Source: Synanceia verrucosa (lineage: Eukaryota > Chordata > Actinopteri > Perciformes > Synanceiidae). From it: a stretch of 64,000 nucleotides of DNA. This document shows, piece after piece, positions 10,295-21,009 of this stretch. The notes under the pieces were generated by a model. That model searched no databases. It saw only the letters and a program-made list of their open reading frames with translations, and was not told the DNA's origin. Made by a program: the position numbers and the translations under genes. The stretch lies in contig CM056554.1 in NCBI GenBank assembly GCA_029721515.1, positions 23,041,988-23,105,987 of the forward strand. Direction: 5' to 3'. Positions within the stretch are counted from its first letter, which is position 1. Every line of letters begins with the position of its first letter.

Positions 10295-10581
10295 CCCACC
10301 AGACCAGTAGATGGCGCATTAACACTTCTGTGGGTCAGGCTGAGAGCTACTTCCTTAAATCCGAAGCATTACAATAAAATGGTGCTGGTTGGAGGAGGAA
10401 GTGGATTGATCGCGTGGGTAACTGCAAACAACTGTATAGTGAATGTAACAATCATGGCTTTTGGTAGTGAGGATGATAGCTGGAATTCTGGAGGAATGGA
10501 GTGGCAGAAAGTGGCAAACCTTAAAAGAAAGAAAAAGAAAAAAAAGAAAGGAATGGCCACCCTATACTCGGGGGCAGAGAA

Positions 10582-11225
10582 TAGGGTGGCCATTTCCACA
10601 ACACCCAAAAGGAGGACAGTTTGCGGCATTAAGTGAGGAAAGAAAAATTGCAACATACCAATCTGGTGTACTAGATGAGTCACTGAAGATCTCTCTTTAA
10701 TTCCATAGTCCACACTCCTGTATGACTGGTGATGCTTGACTGCATGATAAATTTTACAGAATTCCGGAGGGATGAGGTGCCCGCGGCCCATCTGTTTCTC
10801 CATGCTGGCATGCCTTTCAATGGCCGTCTTTCGTTGTGTGCTAACATCCACATCTCAACGACAAAGTGTACAATACGCATGCAGATCATCTTTGCTACTT
10901 TTGCTGACAAACGTGTGCTCTTTTGATCATTCGGCATCGAATGAGGTCCGTCTTTTCGGCACGTTAACATTCCATTAATGAGATGAGACGTTGGCACAGC
11001 TAGCACATGGGAAAACGGGATGGCTGGTTTACATTTTCAACCAATGAGAAATCAGAGAATTGAGTGACACTGCTTTTAGCCAATCATTTTTATATCGTCT
11101 TACACGTCAGACGATATGCAGCATTGCGTTCAAGTGCGAACAGTGAGGACAAATAAGCGTCTGGCTTGAGGCTGCGCAGGAAATTCCAGACTGTCCGGCC
11201 TGAATCCGGACGTATAGCCACCCTA
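10582..11225. mobile_element. hAT-like non-autonomous element (644 bp)
   Basis: Left end TAGGGTGGCCAT and right end (opposite strand) TAGGGTGGCTATACGTCC are inverted repeats. The flanks GCAGAGAA (10574-10581) and GCAGAGTA (11226-11233) form an 8-bp target duplication with one mismatch, as in hAT elements. Removing the insertion rejoins the LINE ORF1 frame. No transposase is encoded. A lone copy of the same terminal motif, inverted, lies just outside at 10553-10565. Confidence 0.8.
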
Positions 11226-11425
11226 GCAGAGTATGAGGAAACAGTTAAGAGAGTGAGGGCAAATCAAAGCCTGAGAGCTGAATATGGGAGCAATGATTGG
11301 AAAGTGATTCTTGTGGAGAGTTTCCATCTTATTTTGGTAGCTAAAGCGATTGAAAAGGATATTGGCAAAGTAAAGTTTGCAAAGTACTTAAATAACAAGC
11401 CCATACTTGTACATGCAATGTACAA

Positions 11426-11468
11426 TGTCAAAACATGTTCCTGGCTGTGCCAGGAACATGTTTTGACA
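11426..11468. repeat. Perfect 20-bp inverted repeat with 3-nt loop
   Basis: Arms 11426-11445 and 11449-11468 are exact reverse complements separated by TGT. They lie inside LINE ORF1, where the duplicate arm adds codons without closing the frame. Confidence 0.95.
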
Positions 11469-13644
11469 ATAGAAGAGATTAAAACAAAACAGAAAGGAGG
11501 TAAAGTACTTGATGCTAAACGCATTACCAATAAAAGAAGTGGAGAATGAGCAGAAATGCTGTCAGTAATCATTGACTTTGAACAGGACATACCTAGAAAA
11601 GTTATGCTAGGCTTCTTCAGCGAGTAAACAAATTTGTTCCTCCAGCTTTAAGGTGCTTTAAATGACTGAGACTTGGACATACTGCGAACCAGTGTAAAGG
11701 GAGAGAAAGATGCGCAAGATGTGGATGAAACCATGCATATGGAAAGTGTGGGAAAGATGTGCCGATTAAGTGTTGCAACTGTGGAGGAGATCACAGTGCA
11801 GCTTTTGGGGGATGTGTAGCTCAAATGCAAGCAAGAGAAGTCCAAAAATATAACATATTAAACAAAGTGTCATATGCAGAGGTTGTACAGATAGAAAAGG
11901 AAAACAAAACTGAAAGGAGTAACACTGCTAACAGTACAGATCCCCCTGCTGGAGGACACAGAGACATGCGAAAGCTTATCATAAGATTAGAACAAAGTGA
12001 CAAGAATGAGAGAACTGAAACAATTGTTGAAGCAGCAAAGGTGTTTCTAGGGATCTCAAGTGTAGAATGTAAAAAAAATACAAGAAATGATGAACCCTTT
12101 TACTTATGATGTTTCTAGTGGTTAATCTATGAATGATACTCACAATTTTTCAGTGGAATGCCAGAAGTTTGCAAATGGACATGAACTTAAGAAAGTCATT
12201 AAAGACTTGAGGGACAAACCAGACATAATATGCATTCAGGAAACATGGCTGACACCCCATCTAGACTTTATTTTGTTGAGATATAATTCAATCAGGATAG
12301 AATAAATAACCAAGGTGGTGGTTGCATCACATTTGTTAAAGACAATTTGGCATTTAAAAGAATTAGTAGGCCTTGTATTGACTTAACACTGGTGTCTGCA
12401 AGTATGTGTAGTCTATGTGAATGGGAAATATTCAAAGAAAATATAGGAAGTGACCATTTTCACATCATGTGCACCATAGAAATCAATAAATGTACTCAAG
12501 ATAGAGCCCTCATATATAGATGGTGTTTTAGAAAGGCTCAGTGAAACATGTTTAAAGTATGCTGCAGGGAAATGGCAGGTAGTATTACGATGGAGGGTAA
12601 TGTGGACGAGTGTACTGCCAAAGTTACTAATATGATAATTGAAGCTGCCTCAAAATGTATTCCTAAAACATTGATAGGAGGGAATAAGAAAATTGTACCG
12701 TGGTGGAATGATGGATGCAGCTTGGCTATTAAAGAAAGGAATACTGCCCTCAGAAATCTAAGAAACAACATGAGTCCAGATAATCTGATTGAGTACAAAA
12801 GAAAAAGAGCCATAGCGTGCAAAATAATTAAAACTGCTAAAAGGAATACCTGGAAAGATTTCTGCACTACTATAGGAAGGCAAAGAGATGTTAGTCATGT
12901 ATGGAATATGGTTTAAAAGATGAGTGGAAGAAGGGTGAATGATAAAATATCATTTCTCTCTATTGAAGACTGCTTAGCAGTAACAGATGTGGAAAAGGCC
13001 AACCTTTTAGGGAAGATATTTGCAAATGTTCATAGTGGTAATCATCTTACAGACATACATAAACAAAGGAAGGAAGAAGTTCTGAAAGTTAATGAAAAGG
13101 TGTACAGTGAAAAAGTAGAATGTAGCTCAGCTACTGATATGGAGTTCTCCCTGAGAGAAATGAGAAAAACAATAAAAGGCAGCAGGAATTCTGCTCCAGG
13201 GTCAGATCAGTTGAGTTATGCTACGTTTAGACAATTACCAGAGGAAGCACTAGAAATGGTGCTCAAACTTTTTAATAAGATTTGGTCAGAACGAAAAACT
13301 TCCTGAAGAGTGGAAGACCGCACTCATTTAGCCATTTGTTAATCCAGGGAAAGATGCAGCTAATGCTGAGAATTAGCCCTTACTTCGCACTTATGTAAAT
13401 GGATGGAAAAAATGATTGTTTTCAGGTTATCATACTTATTAGAGGAAAAACATCTGCTAAATGAGTATCAGAGTGGTTTCAGGAAAGGAAGATCCACAAC
13501 CGATGCATTGATTTAAGTGAGTAATGACATTGAGAAGACCCTAAATATGAAAGAAGTTATGGTGATAGTATTGAGAAAGCTTATGATTACAAGTGGTGAG
13601 AAGGCCTGTTTATTACAATGAATAAGTTAGTTATAGGTGATCAC

Positions 13645-13712
13645 TTTTTAAATTTCCCTGAGGGAGTCATCCCAAAGGGATCAATAAAGTTAAGTCTAAG
13701 TTAAGTCTAAGT
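13645..13712 (+). repeat. L2-type LINE/SINE 3' tail fragment
   Basis: AAATTTCCCTGAGGGAG...GGGATCAATAAAGTTAAG followed by AAGTCT repeats is the hairpin-plus-AATAAAGT tail shared by fish L2 LINEs and their SINEs. It interrupts the RT domain of the I-clade LINE. A tail of the same type occurs inverted at 45357. Confidence 0.65.
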
Positions 13713-14365
13713 CTTATATAACTGGCTCATGGATTTCTTAAAAAAAAGGACATTTAGAGTAAAAGTAGGTTCTGAAATTTCAGACAGTTTTGACATAAGA
13801 AATGGCATACCACAAGGCAGCGTCATTAGTCCAATTCTATTTAAGATAATGATTAATGATATATTTGAGAATACAGGGGTAGGGATTCATTCTTCACCAT
13901 ATGCAGATGATGGAGCAATCTGGAAAAGGGGGAAAAACTTGTCATATGTTCTGAGAGATGGTCTTATGATTGGGAATTTAAAATCTCTGTTTCAAAGTCA
14001 TGTTATACCCTGATCAACAAAAAGAAAATGGACAACAAGCAGATGTTAACTCTTGATAGTAAGCCCATGGAAAGAGTCAAAGAGTTTAAGTGTCTTGGTT
14101 TATGGCTAGATGATAAATAAACATGGAAAAAAATCATATAGAAAAAGTTGAGACTAAATGTAAAAAGGTGCTAAACCTCATGAGATGCTTGACTGGTCGG
14201 GCGTGGGGAGCAGACAGAGAGGCACTATTACATATATACAGGGCCCTTTTTAGAGCCACCTTGGATTATGGATGTATGGTGTCTGATGTAGCTGCAAAAA
14301 GTCATTTACAAAAACTAGACAGAATGCAATACAGAGCGCTAAGACTGTCTTGGAGCAGTTCTGGA

Positions 14366-15033
14366 ATATACTTCTCTGACTACGTAATACGTTATCCGAC
14401 TCCGTAGCTACGGAGATTCCTCGAGCCCTCACACTTCTCCGTCGTGATGCGTGTTGTGCAACTCTGCACTGAAATGCACCAGAAAGTGAAGCAATTCACC
14501 TTAATATTGCAGATAAAAGCAGGAGAAAATACTATTTTATGATTTCATTATTTGTGAGGGAGATAGAAGAGAAGAACTTGCTTTCAGTCTTTAAAACTGC
14601 TCTTCCTCTTTCTTCTCAATATAAGATCGGGTAATAGCGAAAGCAAACCAACACCTTTCGGTATGTTCTGTGGAAATATACCCCAGTCATAATTACTAAC
14701 TGAATTAAATGGATTTTTTGAGCAAGTTGAATGTGTTTGATTTGCCTTTCACAAGGCTAATCGATACTTTAGTTCCTGTCCTGCTGTGGAGGCGACCTGT
14801 CTGTCTGTTTCTGTGTAGGGCAAGGGGCTGCATTTCACGGCAGGGGTGTAACTAGAGGTTAAATCACAATCACAGCCGTTGTTGTCTCCGTCTTCCCTTG
14901 ACGGATTGACGGACAGTTAAAAAAAAAATTCCTGCGCCCGGAGAGGACGGAGAGGCTCTCCGTCAGGCTGTCCGGCGATGCAGAGGGCTCCCCGTCTCTA
15001 CGTACGCCACTTTACGGAGTACTATAAATTGGC
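14366..15033. mobile_element. Insertion with CCGTAGCTACGGAG fold-back motifs
   Basis: LINE coding sequence stops after LRLSWSSSG and resumes near 15034 at NTKPINALLVESGEMPL. The intervening ~670 bp starts with ATACTTCTCTGACTACG and ends with a partly complementary CGTACGCCACTTTACGGAG...ATAAATTGGCC. GTAGCTACGGAG is palindromic. This resembles a fish MITE, possibly hAT or Harbinger type. Exact ends and target duplication could not be fixed. Confidence 0.6.
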
Positions 15034-15659
15034 CTTAATACCAAACCCATTAATGCGCTGCTAGTGGAATCTGGTGAAATGCCTTTGTATTTAAGTCATT
15101 AACATATTGGATAAAAATTCAGGGAGAAGGAAACATAAAGCCTCATCTGTTCTGCAAAGTTGTTGGAAATACGTAACATTTACTGGCAAAGGGTTTGGAT
15201 GGGAAATTAACAAAACTGTGAAACAGTACAATTTAGAAACCTTTCAACACAGCTCAGCAGTTATAATTCGTTGCATTCCTCCATAGATATTTCCACAACC
15301 TAATGTTGATCTGCAAATACTAGAAAAGAAAACAGAGTGGACAGAGAATAATCTGAACATAGGGTATCTGGCTCAAAAACATCTGAAGAGTAGCTATTTT
15401 AACTACTTGAATATTTTTACAGATGGATCTAAAAACCAAACAATGAGCATGTAGGAACAGGCATGACGTGCATGCTGCTGATTCTGTGAAACTGAATCAT
15501 TAACTGAAAGGGGCGTGTTCAAAAAAATAGCAGTGCTGAGTTCACTTAGTGAGGTTATTGCTTCTGTGAAAAAAGGTGTTAAACAGGTGGCCCTTATTTA
15601 AGGATCAAGGCAGGTAATGCTGCATATGCTGGCTGTGCATTTGTCCTTGAAAAACTTCA

Positions 15660-16520
15660 GAAGAAGAGCGTTCTTTGATTAAGAAATTAATAAAAGAGGG
15701 GAAAACCTATAAAGAAGTGCAGAAAATGATAGGCTGTTCAGCTAAAATGATATCAGATGCTTTAAAATGGCAGCCAAAGCCAGAAAGGTGAGGAAGAAAA
15801 AGAAAAATTACTATTCGAATGGATCGGAGAATAACCAAACTGGCAAAGGCTCAGCCAGTGATAAGCTCCAGGAGGATCAAAAAAATCTAAGGTTGCCTCT
15901 GAGTACTGTAACAATCAGGTGACGTCTATGTGAGGCCAAGCTACCAGCAAGAAGCCCCTGCAAAGTCCCCTTGTTAATACAAAGACATGTGCTGAATTAC
16001 ACACTGACTGGCCTAAAGAGAAACGGCATAATATTTTGTGTTCTTTTTTGGGTCTAAGGGCCACAGACTGTTTGACAGACATTCTGCAAACACTGAATTC
16101 AAGCCACAGTACACAGTGAAGACGGTGAAGCATGGTGGTGCAAGCATCATGATATGGGGTTGCTTCTCCTACAATGGTCTTGGTCCTATTTATGACATAC
16201 CAGGGATCATGGATCAGTTTGGGTACATCGGAATACTGGAAGAAGTCATGTTGCTGTACACTGAAGAGGAAATGCCTTTGAAATGGGTGTTTCAACAAGA
16301 CAGTGACCCCAAACACACCAGCAAGCGAGCAAAGTCATGGTTCCAGACAAGCAGCTTTCAAGTAATGGAGTGGCCAGCACAGTCCCATAGAAAACTTGTG
16401 GGCTGACATAAAAAATGCTGTTCATGAGGCAAAACCAAGAAATGCAGAGGAATTGTGGAACTAGTATGATTGTCTTGGGCTGCAATACCTGCTGACCGGT
16501 GCCAGAAGTTGGTCGACTCC
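15660..16520 (+). pseudogene. Tc1 transposase pseudogene
   Basis: The N-terminal part has several stops (around KRGKTYKEVQKMIGCSAKMI). The longest open piece (16038-16406) carries VKHGGASIMIWGCFSYNG and FQQDSDPKHTSKRAKSW with the second catalytic Asp. It then reads MEWPAQS followed directly by a shifted frame with IENLWADIKNAV. The PDLNP residues usually found between are lost in a small deletion, so the catalytic Glu is out of frame. Not functional. Confidence 0.8.
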
Positions 16521-16527
16521 ATGCACC

Positions 16528-16640
16528 ACAGATCCATCCATCCATCCATTATCTACCGCTTATCCTCATAGGGTCGCGGGGGGACTGGAGCCTATCCCAG
16601 CTGTCTTAGGGCAGAAGGCAGGGTACACCCTGGACAAGTT
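16528..16640 (-). mobile_element. tRNA-derived SINE, 3' half
   Basis: Tandem CCAT units, then TCTACCGCTTATCCTCATAG, GGGTCGCGGGGGGACTGGAG and CTATCCCAGCTGTCTTAGGG. The order matches the 3' part of the complete SINE at 55359-55691 in the same orientation. The tRNA-like head is missing. Confidence 0.8.
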
Positions 16641-17689
16641 GCCACTTCATCGCAGTGCACCATGATGTGAAGCAGTTATCAGAAACAAAGTGGTTATGCA
16701 ACTAAATATTCTCAGAAAAGCAGAATCTTCAAGCATTTCTTGATTTATACAGTACATTTTTGAGTTTGTAAAGACAGTTGTCAACCCTGCTATTGGTTTG
16801 AACATTATATTTCTTGACTTTCTGTAAAATATTATCAAATTCAATTACTTTTTCCAATTTTCTTGCTTTGAAATAGAATGTACACTGTCCCCAATACATT
16901 TGTGTTCATTAAAACACAATTTATTTGAAGAATTTTGATGTTTACTCACCTTTTCAAACACACTGCTATTATTTTGAACACAACTGTATATGTTCAGATT
17001 CCGCAGCTGCAATGAGTATTGAAACTGGAGAAACAACTCAAGAAGATCTTCTGCTAGAAGTGTATGTGACTTTATTAAACTTGCAGCATCTTGGGATAGA
17101 TGTCCACTTGTGCTGGATCCCGGCACATGTAAGTATCGAGGGAAATGAGATAGCGGACAAACTGGCTAAAGGTGCATTAAACAAACATGAAAATGATATT
17201 TTATAGATTTGTTTAGGGCGGGGAAAAGAAAAATTAAATTATGACAAAATGGCAGGAAATATGGAATAATGACACAAAGCATAGGGATTATCACAAAATT
17301 CCAAAGTCTGTCAGAGACAAAAGGTTCAAAGGGAAATGCAGGAAGGAAGATGTCGCTTTCACTAGTATATGACCAGGACACACAAGACCAAACAGTACCT
17401 TGCTCATCATGAAAAAGTCTGAATCGGATAAACGTGAAACTTGTGGACTTAGAGAAAATGTTGAACACATTCTATTTGGGTGAAGGAAATTTAGTATAGA
17501 AAGAAAGAGGCTGAAGGATAGCGTGGCTAAAATAGGAAGGGAATGGAGTATTAAAGGGCTTCTAGAGGTAGGAGAAAAACAAGTGCAGGTTCAAAAGGTA
17601 GTTTTTTTAGTAGATTTTTTTTTATTATCATTTTTATTTAACTTATTAAATAATTAACTTATTTAATTAATTTTTTCTTTGATTTATAA

Positions 17690-18235
17690 AATGAACCTGT
17701 CTAAAGTCTAACTTTGAATTGAAATAAAATATATTTTTAGAATTAGTACTTCCTGTACTACTAGCACAAATAATACCAATTACTATACTATAATAATACT
17801 AAGTATTATTTGTGCTAATTCCAGTAGCACAGGTTTGGTGAACTACTTAGAAAAAAAAATACATTTTATTTCACTTCAAAGTTAGAGGAAATTGCAAATT
17901 ATTGCTATGTGTAAGTGACTTTGAGAGTGAATTACTGGAAAAGTACACAGTAAAAGTACTTGGTATTATTCATGCAAGTAGTATAGGAAGTACTAAGTCC
18001 AGCTGTACAGGTTTGGTGAACTACTTATGGAAAAAATAAATTTTATTTCACTTCAAATTTAGACGAAAATGCTTCTTATTGCTATGTGTAAGTGACTTTG
18101 AGAGTGAATTACTGGAAAAGTACACTGTAAAAGTACTTGGTATTATGTGTGTAAGTAATATATGACGGAATTTATCCAGTAGCACGTTTTGGACTACTTA
18201 TGGAATAAATTAATTGTATTTACGTTTCGAGAGAG
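17690..18235. repeat. Fold-back plus 178-bp tandem repeat
   Basis: A block around CTATGTGTAAGTGACTTTGAG appears near 17903 and again near 18081, a period of about 178 bp. A third partial copy starts near 18185 (CCAGTAGCACG). Upstream, 17709-17760 is roughly the reverse complement of 17815-17884, with the AGCACAAATAAT palindrome near 17762-17817. This arrangement suggests a fold-back element with internally duplicated arms. No coding sequence. Confidence 0.7.
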
Positions 18236-19119
18236 TAAGAGAGATCTTTTATTTTGAAATCTGGAAGTAAACATACGAACGGTTGCTTTCACCATAAACT
18301 CGAGAGTAAATGCGCACTTGAAATACAGCAGCGGCTCATTTGACCACCAGTTTGCGAGAGACGGCTGGCTTGACCGCAGTGCTGTACCCATGTTCAGTAA
18401 AGTAAAAGAGAGTGAATGATAGCACTGAGAAGGATTTCATACAGTTACAGTAAACCTTTGTTGAGAATATGATGTGACATATTCTTATGTGTTATTCTGT
18501 GAAGAATACATATTTTAAGCTGCACCTAATGCACTGTAATTAACATTTTGATAAATATGATTTGTACCTCTGTGTCACTGTGATAGAAAGATATGTATTT
18601 TTATGCTATATTTTCCATATGTAAGTTATAAGTTTATTGTTTTGAATGTAGTTGAGATAAAAGATTGGCAGAGGGAAATATTTTTTTTTTTTTTGTCTCT
18701 CTTCATTGAGTCACTGTGTTCATCTTGTGTATCACATGGACTGGTCCAGATACCCCTAGGTCTGGCACCGATTACATATTCAATCTTAAAATAGTTGCTT
18801 CAATCCCAAAAAATATTTTCAATCAAAGAAAAAACTCAAATGCAAAAATAAAATTGACCCCCCCCCCCCAGCAAAAAAAAAAACAACATTTGAAGTGTTG
18901 TTGTTTTTTACTGAAAATATTGTTGGGTTTTTTTGTGCAAAAAGATTTGATGTCTTTTTTTTTTTTTTTTTTTTAATTGAATTATTTTGACACACACATC
19001 CTGCAGTGGGTAGGTGCTTCCCCATTGGTTAGACATGTTTAAGTTACAAGTGTCTGAAAGTCGAGTCATGCTTGGGAATCAGAGACCAGAGACAATGACC
19101 AGAGATCAGGAGCAGGATC
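18236..19119. other. No gene; T- and C-homopolymers
   Basis: A C-run lies at about 18858-18869 and a T-run near 18954-18974. Bases 18780-18850 resemble the reverse complement of 9870-9950. Small frames here are low complexity. No domain is recognised. Confidence 0.35.
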
Positions 19120-19262
19120 ACTATGAGAGCGGAATGGAACAGGACCAGTAGAACCCGGACCAGCAGAGCAACAAGGTCCCCGGTAGTCCAGCAGCAGACT
19201 GATTCTCTGAGACCACCATGGTTCAGGTCAGTGTTCAGGACTTTAATGGCTTCATAACGAGA
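19120..19262 (-). repeat. Right arm of a distant inverted repeat
   Basis: Reverse complement of 8324-8470 at about 90% identity, including GAACACTGACCTGAACC and CTGCTGCTGGACT. Whether the arms belong to one transposon or are two independent copies of a repeat cannot be decided here. Confidence 0.75.
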
Positions 19263-19739
19263 CTAAAGACAGGAAGAGGAAGAGTCTTGAGGCTCATCCT
19301 GGTGTTACATGTCACATGTGAAAAGCAGATCTAGAAACCAATCTGGGTTTTAGTGCTGACGGGTTTTTATGTCTCCTGGTTTCATCTTCAACTCGCTGTT
19401 TTCTTCGTGTAAAACTTGAGGAAAAATCGGACTGCTTTGTCTCCGACTTGCACATGTGCAGTAATGTTAAGTAACAGTTACATGGTCAACATGTGACAGT
19501 AGCGATGGGAAGTCTGGCACTTTTCAAGGATCGTCTCTTTTGGCTCCCAAAGGGATTCATTTAGTTTCCCTCTGATCATTCCATTTTAACCTGATTTAGT
19601 AGTTCTGATCAGTTTGTTTGTTGATAAGCAAATGTTCATTCAGTGTTTTCATAACAGCCACATTTTTTTATACATTCTGTCATTACAAATACACAGTCAT
19701 TGTTGTTTAACATTTTGTCTCTTTTATGTTCCTTTGGTT
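19263..19739. other. No gene recognised
   Basis: AT-rich sequence. CAGTAGCGATGGGAAGT near 19498 resembles a hAT terminus, but no partner was seen. This stretch may contain the unrecognised left end of the Harbinger element. Confidence 0.3.
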
Positions 19740-19986
19740 TTTTTTTTTTCTTTTAGTTGGCCAGGTTTGGGCTGCGTGAGAGTTTTGTTCTACTGAATCC
19801 AGTACGTTTCAGTGGACAGGTGTTGGAGGTGATGGACAAGGTTTGTCTATCTTTTCTTCTTCTTCACATGATGAGGAGGAGGTAATATGATGACGACTTT
19901 GTTTAATATTATTTGTGGGTACGTTAGCATCATGTTGGTGAACAACATAAAGTAGATAACTGCATGTTTATTAACATACACTGCAT

Positions 19987-20767
19987 GTGAAGCAGAGGAA
20001 GGACGCTGCTGAGGCTTGTAAGAAATCTGCCAGGAAGGAGGTATGTGCAGGAGTGGACACTGATTGTTTATCATGCATTTATATACAAGACTTTGTCTAT
20101 AAGTCTTTGTCTTTGACTTTGTCTATAAGGTGGAAGAACCTCCGAGACAAGTATGTTCGGCTGCGGAAGAAACTGGCCACAAGAAGCGGTGACCCAGGTG
20201 GACAAAAAGTGCCCGCTTTTTATCACTTTTTATCATGGCTGGCACCGCACGTGAAGCACCGTGAAACACCGTGAGACAAATTACGAGACAAAGGTATGTG
20301 TGTACGTGTACGTGTATGTGTGCTTGTGTGCAAAATGTAATATTGACTACTGGTTGTAATCAAACACATATTTAATCAAGCATCCACTCTTGCGTTAAAA
20401 ACGGACGGCACCCAGTTCATCAGAGAGCGACACGGCCTCCTCATCTGCACCACTGTCCCCACGGTCTTCCACCCCGGAACTGCCTGCTCCCCCTGCATCT
20501 CCTGTCCATCCACCGGCTTCTGCCCCAGTCGAGTCCCCTGTGTCCCGGCCCAAAAGGAAGAGGGATCAGCAGGATGACTGGTTTATGAAGCAGATGGCAA
20601 ACCTGGAGGAATGCAGGATGGAGCTACAGCAGAAGATTCTGCAGGGGACTGATGAGTGCTCCAGGTTCGGGTAGACGGTGGCTGACCTGCTGCGCAGAGT
20701 GCCAGAGGACCAGAGACCGGACATTATGTTTAATGTGTACAGCCTGATTCATGAGAGTAGACAGTAG
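19987..20767 (+). pseudogene. Harbinger MADF (Myb/SANT-like) accessory protein, broken
   Basis: Harbinger elements encode a MADF/Myb-like partner that helps the transposase bind DNA and enter the nucleus. Here the third helix and the region after it are clear: WKNLRDKYVRLRKKLATRSG, then VPAFYHFLSWLAPHVKHR. An ACCGTGAAAC duplication just after shifts the frame; without it the exon would run to a donor at about 20293 (AAG/GTATGT). The last exon starts near 20416 after CACCCAG. It encodes a Ser/Pro-rich linker, PKRKRDQQDDWF and a coiled C-terminal tail, but has an internal TAG at 20672-20674 before the terminal TAG at 20765. The N-terminal exons near 19750-20040 are only partly readable (RKDAAEACKKSARKE). 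Confidence 0.7.
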
Positions 20768-20913
20768 TCGAAATCAAATCATTGGACTTTTTCTTGTAAA
20801 TAGTTTTGTTTGTTTTGTGTGGTTTGAGTGCACTTTGCTGTGATTTTTTTATATTATATTTATATTTTTACTTTTTATTATTACATATGACATATAATGT
20901 ATGTATATTAAAG

Positions 20914-20919
20914 AATAAA
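20914..20919 (+). terminator. Poly(A) signal of the MADF gene
   Basis: AATAAA lies about 150 bp after the terminal stop of the MADF frame, on its strand. Confidence 0.6.
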
Positions 20920-20952
20920 ACACAAGTTTGTTTTCAAAGGGTTGTTTTGATG

Positions 20953-20958
20953 TTTATT
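20953..20958 (-). terminator. Poly(A) signal of the Harbinger transposase gene
   Basis: AATAAA on the minus strand, about 50 bp after the transposase stop. It faces the plus-strand signal at 20914. Confidence 0.6.
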
Positions 20959-21009
20959 TTAAACAACATAGTTTACACACCATAAATCATTCAGAAAACA
21001 CACTGTACA

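Larger units (their letters stand above)
10455..12107 (+). pseudogene. LINE ORF1 (gag-like, CCHC zinc knuckles), disrupted
   Basis: ORF1 seems to start at MAFGSEDDSWNSGGMEWQKV, followed by a lysine-rich run. It is cut at 10582 by a hAT-like insertion and resumes at 11226 (EYEETVKRVRANQ...). After a stop near 11547 a CCHC series is readable across frames at about 11650-11820: CFKC-type, RCARCG and CCNCGGDHSAAFGGC. It ends with an acidic tail near 12107. ORF1 proteins of this type bind LINE RNA. An odd feature is a perfect 20-bp inverted repeat at 11426-11468 within the frame, probably a local inverted duplication. Confidence 0.75.
15505..16988 (+). mobile_element. Degenerate Tc1-like transposon inside the LINE
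   Basis: The left end contains GTGTTCAAAAAAATAGCAGTG and the right end CACTGCTATTATTTTGAACACAACTGTA, which are inverted repeats. A broken transposase lies between on the plus strand. A piece of SINE has inserted in its 3' part (16528-16640). It splits the RNase H domain of the LINE. The same 3' end recurs near 40655 and 41637. Confidence 0.85.
12130..17580 (+). pseudogene. LINE ORF2 (endonuclease, RT, RNase H), heavily disrupted
   Basis: Readable blocks on the plus strand are: endonuclease ELKKVIKDLRDKPDIICIQE with TWLTPHLDF, then PCIDLTLVS and GSDHFH; linker VPWWNDGCSLAIKERN; RT start GSRNSAPGSDQLSYATF; RT core GIPQGSVISPILF and the catalytic box SPYADDGAIW near 13900; thumb region RALFRATLDYGCMV; RNase H FTDGSKN near 15418, SDSAAA near 16997 and WIPAHVSIEGNEIADKLAK near 17115; and a terminal GHTRPNSTLLIMKK...CETCG block. 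At least a dozen stops or frameshifts and three large insertions exclude function. Confidence 0.85.
10295..17600 (+). mobile_element. I/Nimb-like LINE broken by nested insertions
   Basis: Pieces in the right order on the plus strand show ORF1 with zinc knuckles (10455-12107), an AP-type endonuclease (12140-12530), reverse transcriptase (12550-14350), RNase H (15410-15440 and 16985-17190) and a C-terminal GHT/CxxC block (17370-17480). RNase H after the RT is a mark of the I clade. The copy is interrupted by a hAT-like element (10582-11225), a LINE/SINE tail (about 13645-13712), a fold-back insertion (about 14366-15033) and a Tc1 element (15505-16988). The Tc1 itself carries a SINE piece. Many stops and frameshifts make it inactive. 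Confidence 0.85.
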
